From the NCBI GenBank assembly GCA_050084515.1, contig CM114274.1:34038001-34102000 (forward strand): a stretch of 64,000 bases of DNA. The letters are read 5' to 3'. Positions 21,354-32,560 of this stretch are shown one piece after another. Each line of letters begins with the position of its first letter. The first letter of the stretch is position 1. Below the pieces are notes generated by a model. The model searched no databases and was not told the origin of the DNA. It saw only the letters and a list, made by a program, of their open reading frames with translations. This DNA comes from Blasia pusilla (Eukaryota; Marchantiophyta; Marchantiopsida; Blasiales). The position numbers were made by a program, and so were the translations under genes.

Positions 21354-23879
21354 TACAACTCTGGATTTATAGAGCTTCAAGAAATCTTCCCACAAATAGT
21401 GACGTGAACTCTAAAACAACTCCATGAGTTTCCTCCTTTCTCTGAACTAAGCTTTCACACCCCTGTTGCCGTCATACTTAAGAAATTTCCTCTCCTTCTC
21501 TTTCTGAGGCCAATGCAGTTTCAAAGGTTTAGTCGCCCCTTTTCATGATTCTCTATGCAAGCTCTTCTTCCCATAAATCCACGTATGTACAAACAATGCA
21601 GTACAAGTGCTGCTCTTGGGTTGGATACCTCTTCCACTCTGGTTCTTTAACCAACTTAAGCAAGTAACTTAATGAATCAAACCAAGATACATGACACATA
21701 TATATGAAAATCATCCCCTTTATACCATTGCTCATGTGAATGATACAAGGTTTGCAAATGCTCTTGAATATACAGTTGCTCCCCAAAAAGACCACTTTCT
21801 CTTTTATGAATAAAGATTTAATCTTTACAAAATGATAATTAGGTATTTTCCTTTTTCTCAAGCATAAGATGTAGAATTAAATTCTTTTAGCTCTTAAACA
21901 AAGTAAAAATAATCACTTCCCCATAGAACAACATCTTCTCTAGTGGACAATAACCATAGAATTAATTATTGAGAATTCTGCTTTCTAAGAAAGGATGAGA
22001 AAAGAATCTGACTATGATCGAGCGGCTCTTCCAACTTTCAAAACTCAATCCATCCTCACATGTTATTCTCCACATGCCAAAGAGATTTCCTACACTTTTC
22101 TTATAGTGCTGTTTCTCACAATAAGAGCAATAAGCAATCTATCAATCTATGGACCCAATAGGATACAAAATGACTCCTCCACTCATTAGAATTATTAATG
22201 GGTTATGGAATTATACTCATCAAAGATACATGGGGCTTCCTTAGTATTATAGAGACTAGGAGCTTCTTTCTCTCCTATACTTGGAATCATTCTATCATCA
22301 TAACAACTTCTCTCAAGAATGATGCTCTTTAGTTGTTCAACGTCTCTTAAATAGTTATGAATTAAGAAGGTTCAATACATAGAAATCGACATCTTTGCCA
22401 CCCTTGAGGTAAAACATTGCTTCTAAACGCCTCATCCATGGTCAATCTTGGCTTGAAGTTAATCCCACTAAATCCGTTTGTCTATTTTTTAATATGTAAC
22501 TCTTGAAAAACACCTGCTCCAAAACATCATGCCACTTGCTATCTTTATCAGTCTTCTTGGTTCTCTAGTCCTTTTCAAGATGATTGTTTGTCTTTGCTCT
22601 TCGTTAGCCTTCATTACAAAGTACTTAGAGGCTGCACCAAGTACAATAATGTAAAGTACTTCGTTCTTCCATAAAAAACCCCATTACAAAGACCAAATGT
22701 CTTCATCTTGATCTCTTCCTTCATTTCACAACTTAGTATCTTCTTCCTCTTCCTCATTCTCATTCCTATTATATAATTCCTCTAGGGCAAGCCTTTGTCC
22801 TTCCTAACTTCTTCGTCTTCTCATTGGAATTCAATTTCTAATCTTACACTTAATTATCAAAAATTGTCTTTGCCTCTTTACTTCCCAATGTATCCTCCAC
22901 AAATAGGGATAATTTCTTTCTTGAGATCCCTTTTTATACTTATAATCTTGGTTTGAAAGTTGTAACTCTTAAATTTCCAAAATTGGTGAGTATCAAACTA
23001 TGGTTGGGGTTAGTAAGTGGCGGGTTTGAATGGGATAGAGAGGAAAGAAGAGGGATTCTCAATGAGATTATAAGATGAGCGTGGTTGTATTAAAAAATAA
23101 GTTTGTTGGAAAATGAGGTGGATGGAGAGGTAAGGATAGTTTGAACAAGGTATGAGAAAAAAAATAGATTTAATAGATTTAGTGAAATTTCTTTAGATAT
23201 AACTAGTAAATAAAGGTTTGAGAAAAACAAAATAAAGTTGAATTCCCTACCTTCCATCCTCTCCTACATAAACTTGCTGATTTTTAGTTTTTCTCGCAGT
23301 CCCATTCCTCTCTCCCTCTCTCTACTCTTCTCCTTAAGTTTATTTCACCATGTGTATTTGAACTTGGTAAGTCATAATATGTTTTTCCATTGGATAGACT
23401 TGATAATGTAAGGTATATTGGTTATCTAGGTTCACTTATTGATCTTTCTTGTCCATAATGAGTGTTCCAAGGTTGCTATTGAAATATTAATGGACAAATT
23501 ATGGTGGAATTTCCATAGATTTCACGAGTTGATATATTTGATTATTTTGCCCATAAATTTTTTGTGAATTATCCAAAATAATTTTCTGGATGGAATTAGT
23601 ATCTACTTGTGGAGGAATGTACCTTCTCGAATGGATCATGAAGGAACATTCAAAGCAATATAGAATACCGATTTAGAGGAAAATGGTGAACAATTCATTT
23701 CTGGGTCTTATCATACCTTCAGCTCATGCTTTAAAATGAGAACTTAAGGTTGCTATTACTTATTGTATTGCAAACAATGGGTCAACAACTCCTTATGCTT
23801 GGTGTCCCTAATCTTGATGGGTTAAACGAACAATATAATAAAACCGCATCAAATGCTAGTTTATGATACAAACTAAGTA
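21354..23879. other. Intergenic, AT-rich, no gene recognised
   Basis: Only short spurious frames occur. Base composition is strongly AT-rich and polypyrimidine runs are common (for example 22540-22800). I see no domain, RNA gene or clear repeat. Confidence 0.4.
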
Positions 23880-24160
23880 CTTATATAATAATTTGTAAAC
23901 TTTATAGTCCCTTTAATAAACCCCAACTTAGATGTAAATGTGTGCAAGGCCCTCCTTTTTGGGTTAGGCTTGCAACTAGTAGCTTCTTGTACTTAAGTTC
24001 ACATTCATTGTTTACTATATAAGAAGTTGTAAACTCTGTAGTCCTTTCAATAAACCCCAACTTAGATATAAATTTGCGCTAGGCCCTCCTCTTTGGGTTA
24101 AGCCAACAACTACCCCCTTTTTGTCTTGTACTTAAGTTCACATTCATTATTTGGTATGAC
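23880..24160. repeat. Tandem duplication of about 135 bp
   Basis: Two adjacent copies share TTTGTAAACT/TTGTAAACTC, AATAAACCCCAACTTAGAT, GGCCCTCCT, TTGGGTTA and TTGTACTTAAGTTCACATTC. The copies begin near 23885 and 24019. They differ by small changes and one short insertion (ACCCCCTTTTTG). Confidence 0.8.
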
Positions 24161-24580
24161 AATCTAGGGTGATTTTGTACTACGAGGAGAAGAAAACCCA
24201 ATCAAATTGGTTGGAAAGTAGAAATATGACATATAATCACAAGTGGGTGGAGTTATGAGATAAAATTAGAACTTAAGATGACAGTTGACTCGTAAAGAAT
24301 AAGTGCCCATCAATCAAGATTGATGGCCAATGATTCACAAGGCATAGTCAGGAATCAGATGCCATCAATTAGATATTAATATCACCAAGCATAGTCAAGA
24401 ATACCAAAACATTAATTAGAACTTAAGATCACATTTGAGTTCCAGCAAATTGGGGACCATCGATCAGAACTTAATCTCGTATTTCTCAATGAATAATAAA
24501 AAAATCAAGAAAAGAACCCGAAAATAAATACAAAGTTGAGAAATTTGGAGAAGAAACTATTCACATTTATTCTTCAAATT
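24161..24580. other. AT-rich spacer between repeats
   Basis: No gene is visible. Short phrases such as CATCAATTAG and AGAACTTAAGAT recur several times, which suggests an eroded repeat. Confidence 0.3.
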
Positions 24581-25360
24581 GTACCAAATTTCAGCTGAAG
24601 AAGAGATACTTGGACAAGATGAAAAATGGAAAGATCCGATTTTGATAGAAGGTTTAATAGCGCGGGTCCAAAAATGAGTTACTAATTTTTGAGTTTTGTT
24701 TCACTACTCCATTTTGCTTGAAACTTTGCAAGGTTGCTACATGCACCTTAGGGATTATGTGTACCAAATTTCAGCTCAAGATGAGATAGTTGAACAAGAT
24801 GAAGAATGGGAAGATCCCATTTTGATAGAAGGTTTAATGGCGCGGGTCCACAAAATGAGTTACCAATTTTTGAGCTTTTGGTCACAACTCCATTTTTCTT
24901 GAAATTTTTTGAAAGTGCTAAATATAACTTGGGGATTATGTGTACCAAATTTCAACTCAAGATAAAATAGTTGGACTAGAAAAATGAAAACACCCCATTT
25001 TGATAGAAGGTTTAATGGCGCGGGTCCACAAAATGAGTTAGCAATTTGTGAGTTTTTGGTCACAACTCCATTTTTCTTGAAACTTTTCAAGAGTGATACA
25101 TGAAACTTGAGAATTATGTGTACCAAATTTCAGATCTATATGAGATACATGGACAAGATGGAAAATGAAAAGACTTTCTTTTCATTGAAGGTTTGAAGGC
25201 GCGGGTTTAAAAAATGTATTAGTAATTTTTGAGCTTTTGGTGAAAACTAAATTTTACTTGAAAATTTTCAAGAGTGCTACATGCACCTTGGGGATGATTT
25301 GTACCAAATTTGACCTCAAGATGATATACTTGGACAAGATGGAAAATGAAAAGATCACAC
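24581..25360. repeat. Satellite-like tandem array, about 180-bp unit, 4.3 copies
   Basis: The phrase GTACCAAATTTC (or a one-base variant) begins copies at 24581, 24761, 24942, 25120 and 25301, giving periods of 180, 181, 178 and 181 bp. Other shared blocks are GATAGAAGGTTTAATGGCGC and TTTTGGTCACAACTCCATTT. The unit length is in the range of plant centromeric and subtelomeric satellites, but four copies do not make a centromere. Confidence 0.88.
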
Positions 25361-25492
25361 TATCTTTTTAATGGATATGAATGTATGTTATTAAACTACT
25401 TTGGCTCTTACACCCTTCGATAAATATCTACACCATGTGAAATGATGCGATGGCATGCTATTTGTACATTGTTAATATTATTGTTTTCTTTT
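25359..25492 (+). repeat. Direct repeat, left copy (partner 35331-35464)
   Basis: This 134-bp segment (ACTATCTTTTTAATGGATATG ... GTTAATATTATT, ends only) recurs almost unchanged at 35331-35464 in the same orientation. The two copies flank the whole minus-strand retrotransposon at distances of 178 and 466 bp. Confidence 0.85.
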
Positions 25493-25669
25493 CTTTGTGG
25501 TATCATGGCCCCTATGTCAAGTTAATAAGAGCAAAAGTAGATGAATGAAACAAACTTGCGTTGGATATTAAATTTGTAGATCACACCCTAACATAAGCAT
25601 ACATAGTCCTCAGATTCTTGCTGCATGATTATTTCATTGCAAATCAACAACTGCCGTGTAGATATGAGT

Positions 25670-26313
25670 TATCGTGCGTATACACATCACTACACAACAT
25701 ACATCGCTGTCATCGAACACACACACAAACACGCAAGATCCCATACTAACTCATGGCATCCAAACAACGAGACAAGAAGTACCAAAATATCTCCAATAAA
25801 ATAAGATCCAATCTCTCTCACAACACCATAGTTTTCACATGTGTGCATTCTCACATGTCTCTCTCAATGTCAAACCAAACCCACTCTCCTAATGAGAGGC
25901 TTGGGTTACACACACAAAACAAGCAAGACCATAGCTCCGCCGCCTCATGCCAAGAGGTTCAACAAAGAGAGAATGAGCTCTCAAGCTCTCTCTCCTTGAG
26001 GTATACCCCTGCCCTCTCCCAAGCTCTCTCCATGGTAACCTATGCTCCCAAGTCACCTCCTTGGCTCTTGACCTGATGTAGGAGGTCAAGGTCCAATTAC
26101 TAAAAATAGAAAGTCGATCACATACTCAAAATGGTACTTACATAAAATAGTAAGTTCCTCAATATGGCTCCAAATGAGCCGAAACGAAGGGGAACCCTGC
26201 TCTCTCAGGTTTCCCGGGGCCTCAACAGGTCATCCTTAACCTAATGAGCATGTCCTACGCTACTCACAAAGGCGTTCTACTAGATCTCACCGATCTATCT
26301 AAGAGACGTGATA
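25670..26313 (-). mobile_element. 3' LTR (family B) of the minus gypsy element
   Basis: Matches the LTRs at 34380-34865 and 20709-21353. Its ends are slightly eroded: TATCGTGCG in place of TGTCGTGCG on the left and GACGTGATA in place of GACGTGACA on the right. Confidence 0.85.
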
Positions 26314-26316
26314 GTT

Positions 26317-26442
26317 TTCGTGCGCATACATATCGCTACACAACATACATCGCTGTCACCGAACACACACACAAACACGCACGATCCCATGCTAACTCAT
26401 GGCATCCAAACAACGAGACGAGAGGTACCAAAATATCTCCCA
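26317..26442 (-). repeat. Extra copy of the family B LTR end next to the polypurine tract
   Basis: This segment repeats about 125 bp of the LTR's 3' end (25670-25795): TCGTGCGCATACATATCGCT, CATCGCTGTC, CACACACACAAACACGC, CTCATGGCATCCAAACAACG and GGTACCAAAATATCTCC. It lies between the polypurine tract and the LTR, as in the + element (6116-6250). Confidence 0.8.
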
Positions 26443-26623
26443 TCGTCCCCCTAGCTGGTGGTTAGGTCCCTCTAACTCCAGATAGCCATCTATCCGTACC
26501 TACCATGACATACATCTCTCGGACGCTGAGAGCAAGAAAGCCGGGTGCTCATGTGGCCCCATCGTTAGTTGCCTTCTTGTCATCCATGTCACAGACACAA
26601 GTCAAAATGTAGAACTACCTACT

Positions 26624-28480
26624 CTATGTGCATCTGGGACACATCCGTCGTTGTTGAGGAACCCTAGTGAAAGGTGGCGTCAAACATGCCATATGCCATC
26701 CTCTTGAACACTCATCACAGACTAGCATAGTGGCTATACCATGGGCGAAACCACACAACATACACCGCAAGCCTTCAAGAACTATTGCTAAGCTCGGATC
26801 AACTGTACCGTCAATGTTCGGAAGATGACATGGCGTACAGTTACGCACATGGTCCTTCCAAACCATACCATCACGTCCCTCCAATAAGAGAATACCGGAT
26901 GGCAAAACCTCACGCACTCTCAAGATGGTGCGCCCTGCAGTCACATCCAACGTCGTGGGTGCCGTCTGCTGCAAGTAGACATGGTCTCCCTGATGAAACC
27001 TCCGGATAGTAGATGGATAACCACCTCCCCGAATAGTCGCATACCTCAACGTATCCCGATGTTGCGCAATCGCCAAGTTCTCAAATGCCATGGGCATCAC
27101 TCTCCGAAATAACTCAACCCTCTCAAAACATGCTTGCATCCCTACATGAGGGTCATCAAGGTTCAACACCTCACAAGTATCTCTACGAATGGCCGTAGGT
27201 AAATCTGGCTGACGGCCATAAAGCAACAAGTACAGTGAGAAAGACGCTTAGGATGCCTGCCTGCTGAATCTGTATCCCATCGCCAACCACGGTAAGTGAA
27301 GGTCCAATCTCCTAGGTGACCTCTCTGCAAGCCATATTTGCGTAGTCCTCTCTTCACCATTTGCACATCCCGCTCCGCTAGTCCATCCGCCTCAGGATGA
27401 TCTCGCGAAGTAGTGCGGTGGTCGATCAGTGCATGTTCACACAAGTTCTGATACTCCCCGCGCAACTTTGTATCTTGGTGTGTCAACGCCTCAGCTGGTG
27501 CACCGTAATGACTCAACACTTGATCTAGGAAGGCATACGCTACTCCCTCACTTGCTTTGTCAGACAATGCAACCAACTCTATCCACTTCGAGAAGTACTC
27601 GACCATCACCAACACATAACGACTATGGCGCTCCGTCAAAGGCAAAGGTCTTGCAAAATCCAAACTCCATCTATAACCTAAACCCATGATCGGAAGTGGA
27701 TGCAACTCTCGAGTTGGAGCATTGAACGATGCTCGGACTCGATCATACACTATGAATCTGGCAACAAACTGCTGAACGTCAGGCTGCATGCCTCGCCACC
27801 AATACTGAATGTGGAGCAAGCTATATGTCCGCTTCACTCCAAAATGACCCAACTCCTCCTGGGCATGACGCACCAGACCTGCTCTCTGCGAAGGATGAGG
27901 CACTACATGCACTCTACCATCCTCCTACACTCGCAACACATGTGTCCCCTCCCAACGGAACCGTCTGGCCCGTTGTAGGACCCGATCCCGCTCTCTAGCA
28001 TCCACTGTGCTCGGAACGCTGCCAGTACGCAGATACTCCAAGACTACTCCATCATGGTGAATATCTCGGCCACATGTCGTCTCCTCACTGGCCTTGGGAT
28101 CTAAGGACTCTCCATCAAACCTCGCTATCAAAGTCTCCACACTCTGGCTCGCCATAGCCAACAAGCCTAAATAGGCTGAAGCGTGCCATCTTGACACTGA
28201 CTCCTCATCACTCTCTCCATGCCATTGAGCTCCATTCGTATCTTTCTGATTTAGGCATGGGTTATGACTCAATCCATCTGCATCCTGGTTGAGCGTCCTA
28301 GGTCTATGTACCCCTGAAAATTGTACTCCTGCAGCAACAGAGCCCATCTCGCAAGCTTCCCTGTAAGCTTGTCGGATTAGTGATGATGGTAAAGGGATTT
28401 TCGAATAAGTAACACCTGAAATGTGCGACAGGCCACACCGCAGCCAAGCACTCACCCTCATACGAGCTATACTTCAGTGT
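26624..28480 (-). pseudogene. RNase H end, integrase and C-terminal region of the minus element
   Basis: RNase H remnants (HRPRTLNQDADGLSHNP) precede the integrase frame 27163-27912. The zinc-binding region keeps RHAQEELGHFGVKRTY, but its C-x2-C pair has become FIVY. In the core the first Asp (WSLDFA) and the Glu (LAERDVQ) are kept, while the second Asp is His (ALTHQDTK), so the enzyme would be dead. A frameshift near 27230 leads to the last frame, with RRFHQGDHVYLQ, GRDGMVWKDHVRN and the PHD finger. Gene order and blocks match + copy 2 (4137-6005). Confidence 0.88.
26627..26764 (-). pseudogene. PHD finger at the C-terminus of the gypsy polyprotein
   Basis: The last 46 residues of the frame 26624-27229 are a PHD zinc finger with all eight ligands: C-x2-C (CMLC), x11, C-x2-C (VCDEC), x4, H-x2-C (HMAC), x14, C-x2-C (CPRC). 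The LTPPFTRVP stretch after the His/Cys pair is also typical of histone-H3-tail-binding PHD fingers. The Trp normally two residues before the last pair is Arg (CGG, one change from TGG). The frame ends one codon after the last Cys, so the finger is the natural C-terminus. PHD fingers usually read unmodified or methylated H3K4; in a retroelement such a module may steer integration, as chromodomains do in chromoviruses. That role is inference. Confidence 0.88.
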
Positions 28481-28600
28481 ACCCAAATCCTCCATACTAA
28501 ATGCAAAGCAACTCCTATAACTCCTAAGGAACTGATGTATCCGGCGGCGCTCTTCTCTTGTCGACTTAGGGCCCATATCTGGCTCCCAAGTCTCCATTGT
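28480..28600 (-). pseudogene. Reverse transcriptase stub fused in frame to RNase H
   Basis: The frame 28304-28597 starts with the pre-RT block (METWEPDMGPKS, CFAFSMEDLG) and passes, within about 10 bp of 28480, straight into the RNase H block KYSSYEGECLAAVW. In the + element these two blocks are about 1.1 kb apart and enclose the whole RT catalytic domain including YIDD. The RT core has therefore been deleted here without breaking the frame. Confidence 0.82.
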
Positions 28601-28914
28601 AACTACGGTAGGACTCTCTGGCGTGCATATTGATGGTTGCTATGGTGCAAACCCGTCTCGAACACCAACACTTGGCCGCTCTTTTGCAACCAACTGCAAA
28701 CTCTGATCTCCTCCACATGCAGTGCCCGAAACTACACTCGATGGTGTGGCTATTATCTCATGGCAAAACATCCCAAGAAGTCCAAGGGTGTCTCTCCCGA
28801 TCTCCCCTGGTGTGTTGATCTCCTCGGGTCTCGTCCCCAGCTAGTGCCTCCACAATCTCGGTAGGCATGGGACTCACCAACGCAATCGCTATGATCTGTT
28901 GCGATCTCATCCGA
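28601..28914 (-). other. Spacer between methyltransferase and RT in the minus element
   Basis: Corresponds to the stretch 1280-1530 of the + element. No domain is recognisable. Its position suggests a linker of the polyprotein. Confidence 0.4.
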
Positions 28915-29960
28915 CGCTGCTCAACCACTCCCAAGTTGAAGATTCATGTCAAGCAGTTCAGGTCCATCGCCTGACCCAAGACATGGCGTTGTGATGCCTC
29001 TGACATTGACGGTACTGCCGTCACTCATGTAGGAAATCCCATCGCCCGCTCTCTCTCGTCGGCGTTGAACTCCACCAACCTCTAAACCTGGTCATCCCAA
29101 ACCAAGTGAGGACTGGCCTCCTTGTATGCATAGGAAGCGGGAAAATTCACAAACGTGGGAAAGGCTGCCCGCAATCAGCCTACCGTGTTGACCACAACCA
29201 ACGGCGGTCGATCATCGTGCCTCACTGCCTGTGATCGACGACCCGGATCCAGAATGGAATCCACTAACAAGTGGAAGGGGCGCTCCAATCTTGCATACGC
29301 CCTCCGTAACACCTCGTGTGGTACCATATTGATTCACCATAGACGCGGGCGATGTGCTCAAGAACCCACACTCGCCGCATCTAGAACTAATACTAGGCCA
29401 ATCCAGGCATGCACTTGATGTGCACTCGTCACCACCCGTGACCTCGAATCGCCCAAGATCGGTACATTCTCCAGAATGTAAGCCGGAGAACGGGACTGAT
29501 GCTCCTGCAAATATCTCGAGACCCTCAACATCTCCCAAAATAACCTACAACGAGTGTCATCCAACCCGATGCCTCATCTAGCACTCGATTGACCTTGACA
29601 TGACCAACCTGCAATGACCAAATCAATGGTCCCTACCCGCTCCAAGTTATGCGCCCCGAGCAATGAAATATCCCTCGGTAGGGAACTCTGGTACCCTTGT
29701 ACCGCGGACGCAGACAACAAGTTGGGAAAATGTAGGCGTAATTGCGCCACATGCCATAGTGAGACGTGCCTTGCAACATCATCACTCTCCACATACAGGT
29801 ACTGTTGCACTCGCACTCCTGCTTGCAAAACAACAGCTAATCCGGTGCTAATCCCTCCAAAGAGATCTAACACCTAAATACCCTCCTCCGGAATACGCCA
29901 CACAATGGGTGCGGTATCCAAGGGATTCATCGTAGCACTCCCTGCTACCTCGGGTTTCTC
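28915..29960 (-). pseudogene. DNA (cytosine-5) methyltransferase domain of the minus gypsy element
   Basis: The best preserved copy. The frame 29574-29873 begins at motif I (LDLFGGISTGLA) and ends with motif IV (IDLVIAGWSCQGQS); the catalytic Cys is present, but the preceding Pro is Ser (TCA for CCA). A frameshift leads into 29358-29564 with RLFWEMLRV and motif VI (AYILENVPILGDSR). Further decayed pieces give RPRLWW (motif VIII-like), ERERAMGFPT and RHVLGQAMDLNCLT (motifs IX/X) near 28940-29045. The upstream frame 29874-30155 leads in with PLDTAPIVWRI, also present in the + copy, through a single TAG. The order is unpermuted and DNMT3-like. At least four disruptions make it inactive now; in the ancestral element it would have added methyl groups to cytosine. 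Confidence 0.85.
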
Positions 29961-30239
29961 AGACCCGTCACGCTCTGATGCAAACGCCTCGCTCCACGCA
30001 GTTTGCACGTGCTCATCTACCAATCGTCGAAGCTCCTCAGTCGAGCCCCACAGCGGCACATCTCCTCCACGGAATGATGCGGCTACCATAACACTCCTCT
30101 CCATAGAAATATCAGGAATCGGAGTATCCTCTCCATGGACATGTCCCTCAATCAAATCACTAGGCCAAGTGATGGCACTGCTAAATCTGCTAAGGTCGCC
30201 ACCTCTCCTGGCCGTCGCTCAATCACTGCACCTATAAAT

Positions 30240-30700
30240 CAAACGGGTAATGAGCTAAGGCGCCCATCACCTGACTGCCATCTTGGTCTGTAGGACGTTG
30301 ACTCCTCCGAGTAATCCAGGGAAAACCCCATCGGGTATAACAGTGCTCCACCAACTAAGACGTCGTAGGACTCTGCATCAGTTACTATTGCCTTGGCTCG
30401 CACCACGGACTTATCTGTAGGATGTCCCGGGCGAATCCTCACCACGACCTCTTGTCGGGTGATATACTGTGTGGTACTCTCCTAATCCAAGGATGTATGT
30501 ATCCGGAATGGACAACGCTCCACATCGGCTCTCGTCAAGCCCAATCCTCTTAATGATGCTTTCCCCAACGTTAAGGGTTGCCCTCTTGAATCCAACAAGA
30601 CGTGTTGCGGACTAAAAGCTCTACCTCCGGGACTCACCAACTGGAAGACCTCTCCTCGATTATCCAGCAACACAACACCAGGAGAAGCCATGGCACGCTC
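30240..30700 (-). pseudogene. Retroviral-type aspartic protease region
   Basis: The 3' part of the frame 30482-31192 contains FSPQHVLLDSRGQPLTLGK, which fits the active-site strand of a retropepsin (LLDSGA-type) with the Gly of DSG displaced. The next frame (30239-30445) continues as VVRAKAIVTDAESYDVLVGG, which matches the second half of such proteases and the lead into pol. It lies between gag and methyltransferase, the expected place for a protease. Confidence 0.6.
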
Positions 30701-31500
30701 TATCGTGGGTCTAGCGGGCATCTCCGCCATCCTAGCAGCCGCAATGTGCCATGAATCTGATGTGAACAGCCCGAGCATCCGCTCCAAGGGCAGGTCCATC
30801 ACCTCCTCTGCAATCACCTCTAAACGTGATGCACGAACTCCAACTCCGCGCTCACATAGTGAAGCGGCAAGCCGAAAAGACTCGGTAGGCGTACCCCCCA
30901 ACGTCATAACATCGGAAGCAGATAATAAAGGAGTGCAGTACACAACGGTGGCCGCCCCCAATAACGTACTCGACACATGCCCCTCCCGAGCATCAACAAT
31001 AGGAGTCATCGCACTCACTTCTCCCATCGCCCTCCATGCCTGCACACCAACAACATCACCAACTCTCCAAGAACTTTGATGAGGACCCATCGATGAGGTC
31101 CTCATCGCTTCGGACAATGTGAAAGACTGAGGAAGCCTAGTATGTTTTTTTGGCTTCCCCTCGTTGTGGATCCAACTTTGCGGCTGCTCCACGCGTCACA
31201 ATCTACGGCAGCCTCCATGTGGGCAACCCCGCACATCCAACCAGGATCCTCCATATCTCTGGCTGCTCCATATAATGTCGATGCCACGGATCCGGCATCG
31301 GGTAACCTCAATGCTATAGCGGAAATCTGCTCATGTAGTTGTTGTATCTGAGCTGCCATCCTAGCCTCACGTCCGGCATCTCCCTTGACGCGTCTAGGTG
31401 GTGGTACTCTACCTCCTCCATGGGTAGCTCCACCACCATGTCGGGCAACTCCGGCTCCTCGTCCCCCAACGGGACCACCTGGTGCACGATCTCTAGGCCC
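30701..31500 (-). pseudogene. Gag-protease linker region
   Basis: The long frame 30482-31192 and the frames 31102-31359 and 31314-31511 cover this stretch. The start of the middle frame (MAAQIQQLHEQISAIALRL) is a likely short coiled coil. No catalytic domain is visible and the assignment rests on position. Confidence 0.45.
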
Positions 31501-32560
31501 ACATGCACCAACTACTCGCTCTAGTGCCCTCTCTGGCCCTCAGTTTGGACGCAACTAAGGATGTAAACTAAAATACCTGGCACGTGTATGACCATACCTC
31601 TGAAAATATTCACACTAATAACCATCTCCTCCTCCATTTTGAGGCACACATCCGTAACCCTGACGAGTTCAATCGCGCTGATGATGGGCTCCACCACATG
31701 ACCAACAAGTAATAGTAGGCGGTTGTTGCTGAGCCGCATATGAAGGCGCAGGTGTTTATGACACGGCCTCCCGGTATCCTCCCTGAGCTTGTGGTGCCAT
31801 AGTCGACCTATCTCGAAGTCCACGTTGCTACACAGGTGGTGCATACAATCATGACTGCTCTCGCCCAGAACCCATGGTGGCTACGATCTCCTCTGCCATG
31901 TTGCGCTCAATTTTCTCGGCGGTCCTAAAAACATCTCTCAACGTAGGGGAGGTGTTTATAAGAAGCACCCCTCTCGTACCCGTGTCCGTAGGGTCCGGTC
32001 CAACATCGCGTACCATGACTGGATAGCCTGAGCCTTTGTCACCCCCTGAGTGACGTTGATCAACCGGCGCAAGCGAGTGTGAGCCTCACGCAAACTCTCA
32101 CCCGGGCGCCTCTGGAAGTCGTGGATGCTCTGCAACTTGTCCATCCGTACCCCCTAGTAGCTCGCCCTCAACTCAGCAAAGAACTCAACCACAAGGTTGA
32201 ACCTAGGACGAACCCGACTAGACGGTAAAACTGCTCCAGTGCGAGTGATCCCTCCTAAAACGTGACGAGTGGACGAGGAAGTAGCCTCTCTTGACTCCTC
32301 CTCCTCATCTGGGAACGACTCTGTTCATGACACATAATGTGGATCATAGTAGAGTCGCCATGCCTCAATCTCTTGGGCATGTATGTTGGAGAACTCATGG
32401 TAATTGTCCATGGGCGCCCCCTCTAAATGCTCGAACATATCATTCCATGCTGTAAACGGGTTGAACTCTCTAGAATTCCTAGCCTGTTGTGAGTCATCCC
32501 AACTCCTAAACTGTGCAATGAAGTCGTGTAGCTCTATAGTGCCTATAGCGCCCAAAAACC
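31501..32560 (-). pseudogene. Gag (capsid and nucleocapsid) remnant
   Basis: Frames 32325-32555 and 31956-32144 (DFQRRPGESLREAHTRLRRL) have the feel of a retrotransposon gag capsid domain. Downstream, near 31615-31720 on the minus strand, two decayed zinc knuckles are read: CWSCGGAHHQRD followed by a stop, and CEYFQRYGHTRAR, in which the second and fourth ligands are Phe and Tyr. Both are one-base changes from C-x2-C-x4-H-x4-C. Several stops separate the pieces. Confidence 0.65.

Noticed and set aside
24696-25126. Short frames repeated along the satellite array
   Set aside because: The similar peptides simply reflect the tandem DNA repeat and differ in frame breaks; no protein family fits.
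30690-31079. 129-codon + strand frame in the minus gypsy element
   Set aside because: Antisense of the gag-protease linker frame; no motif.
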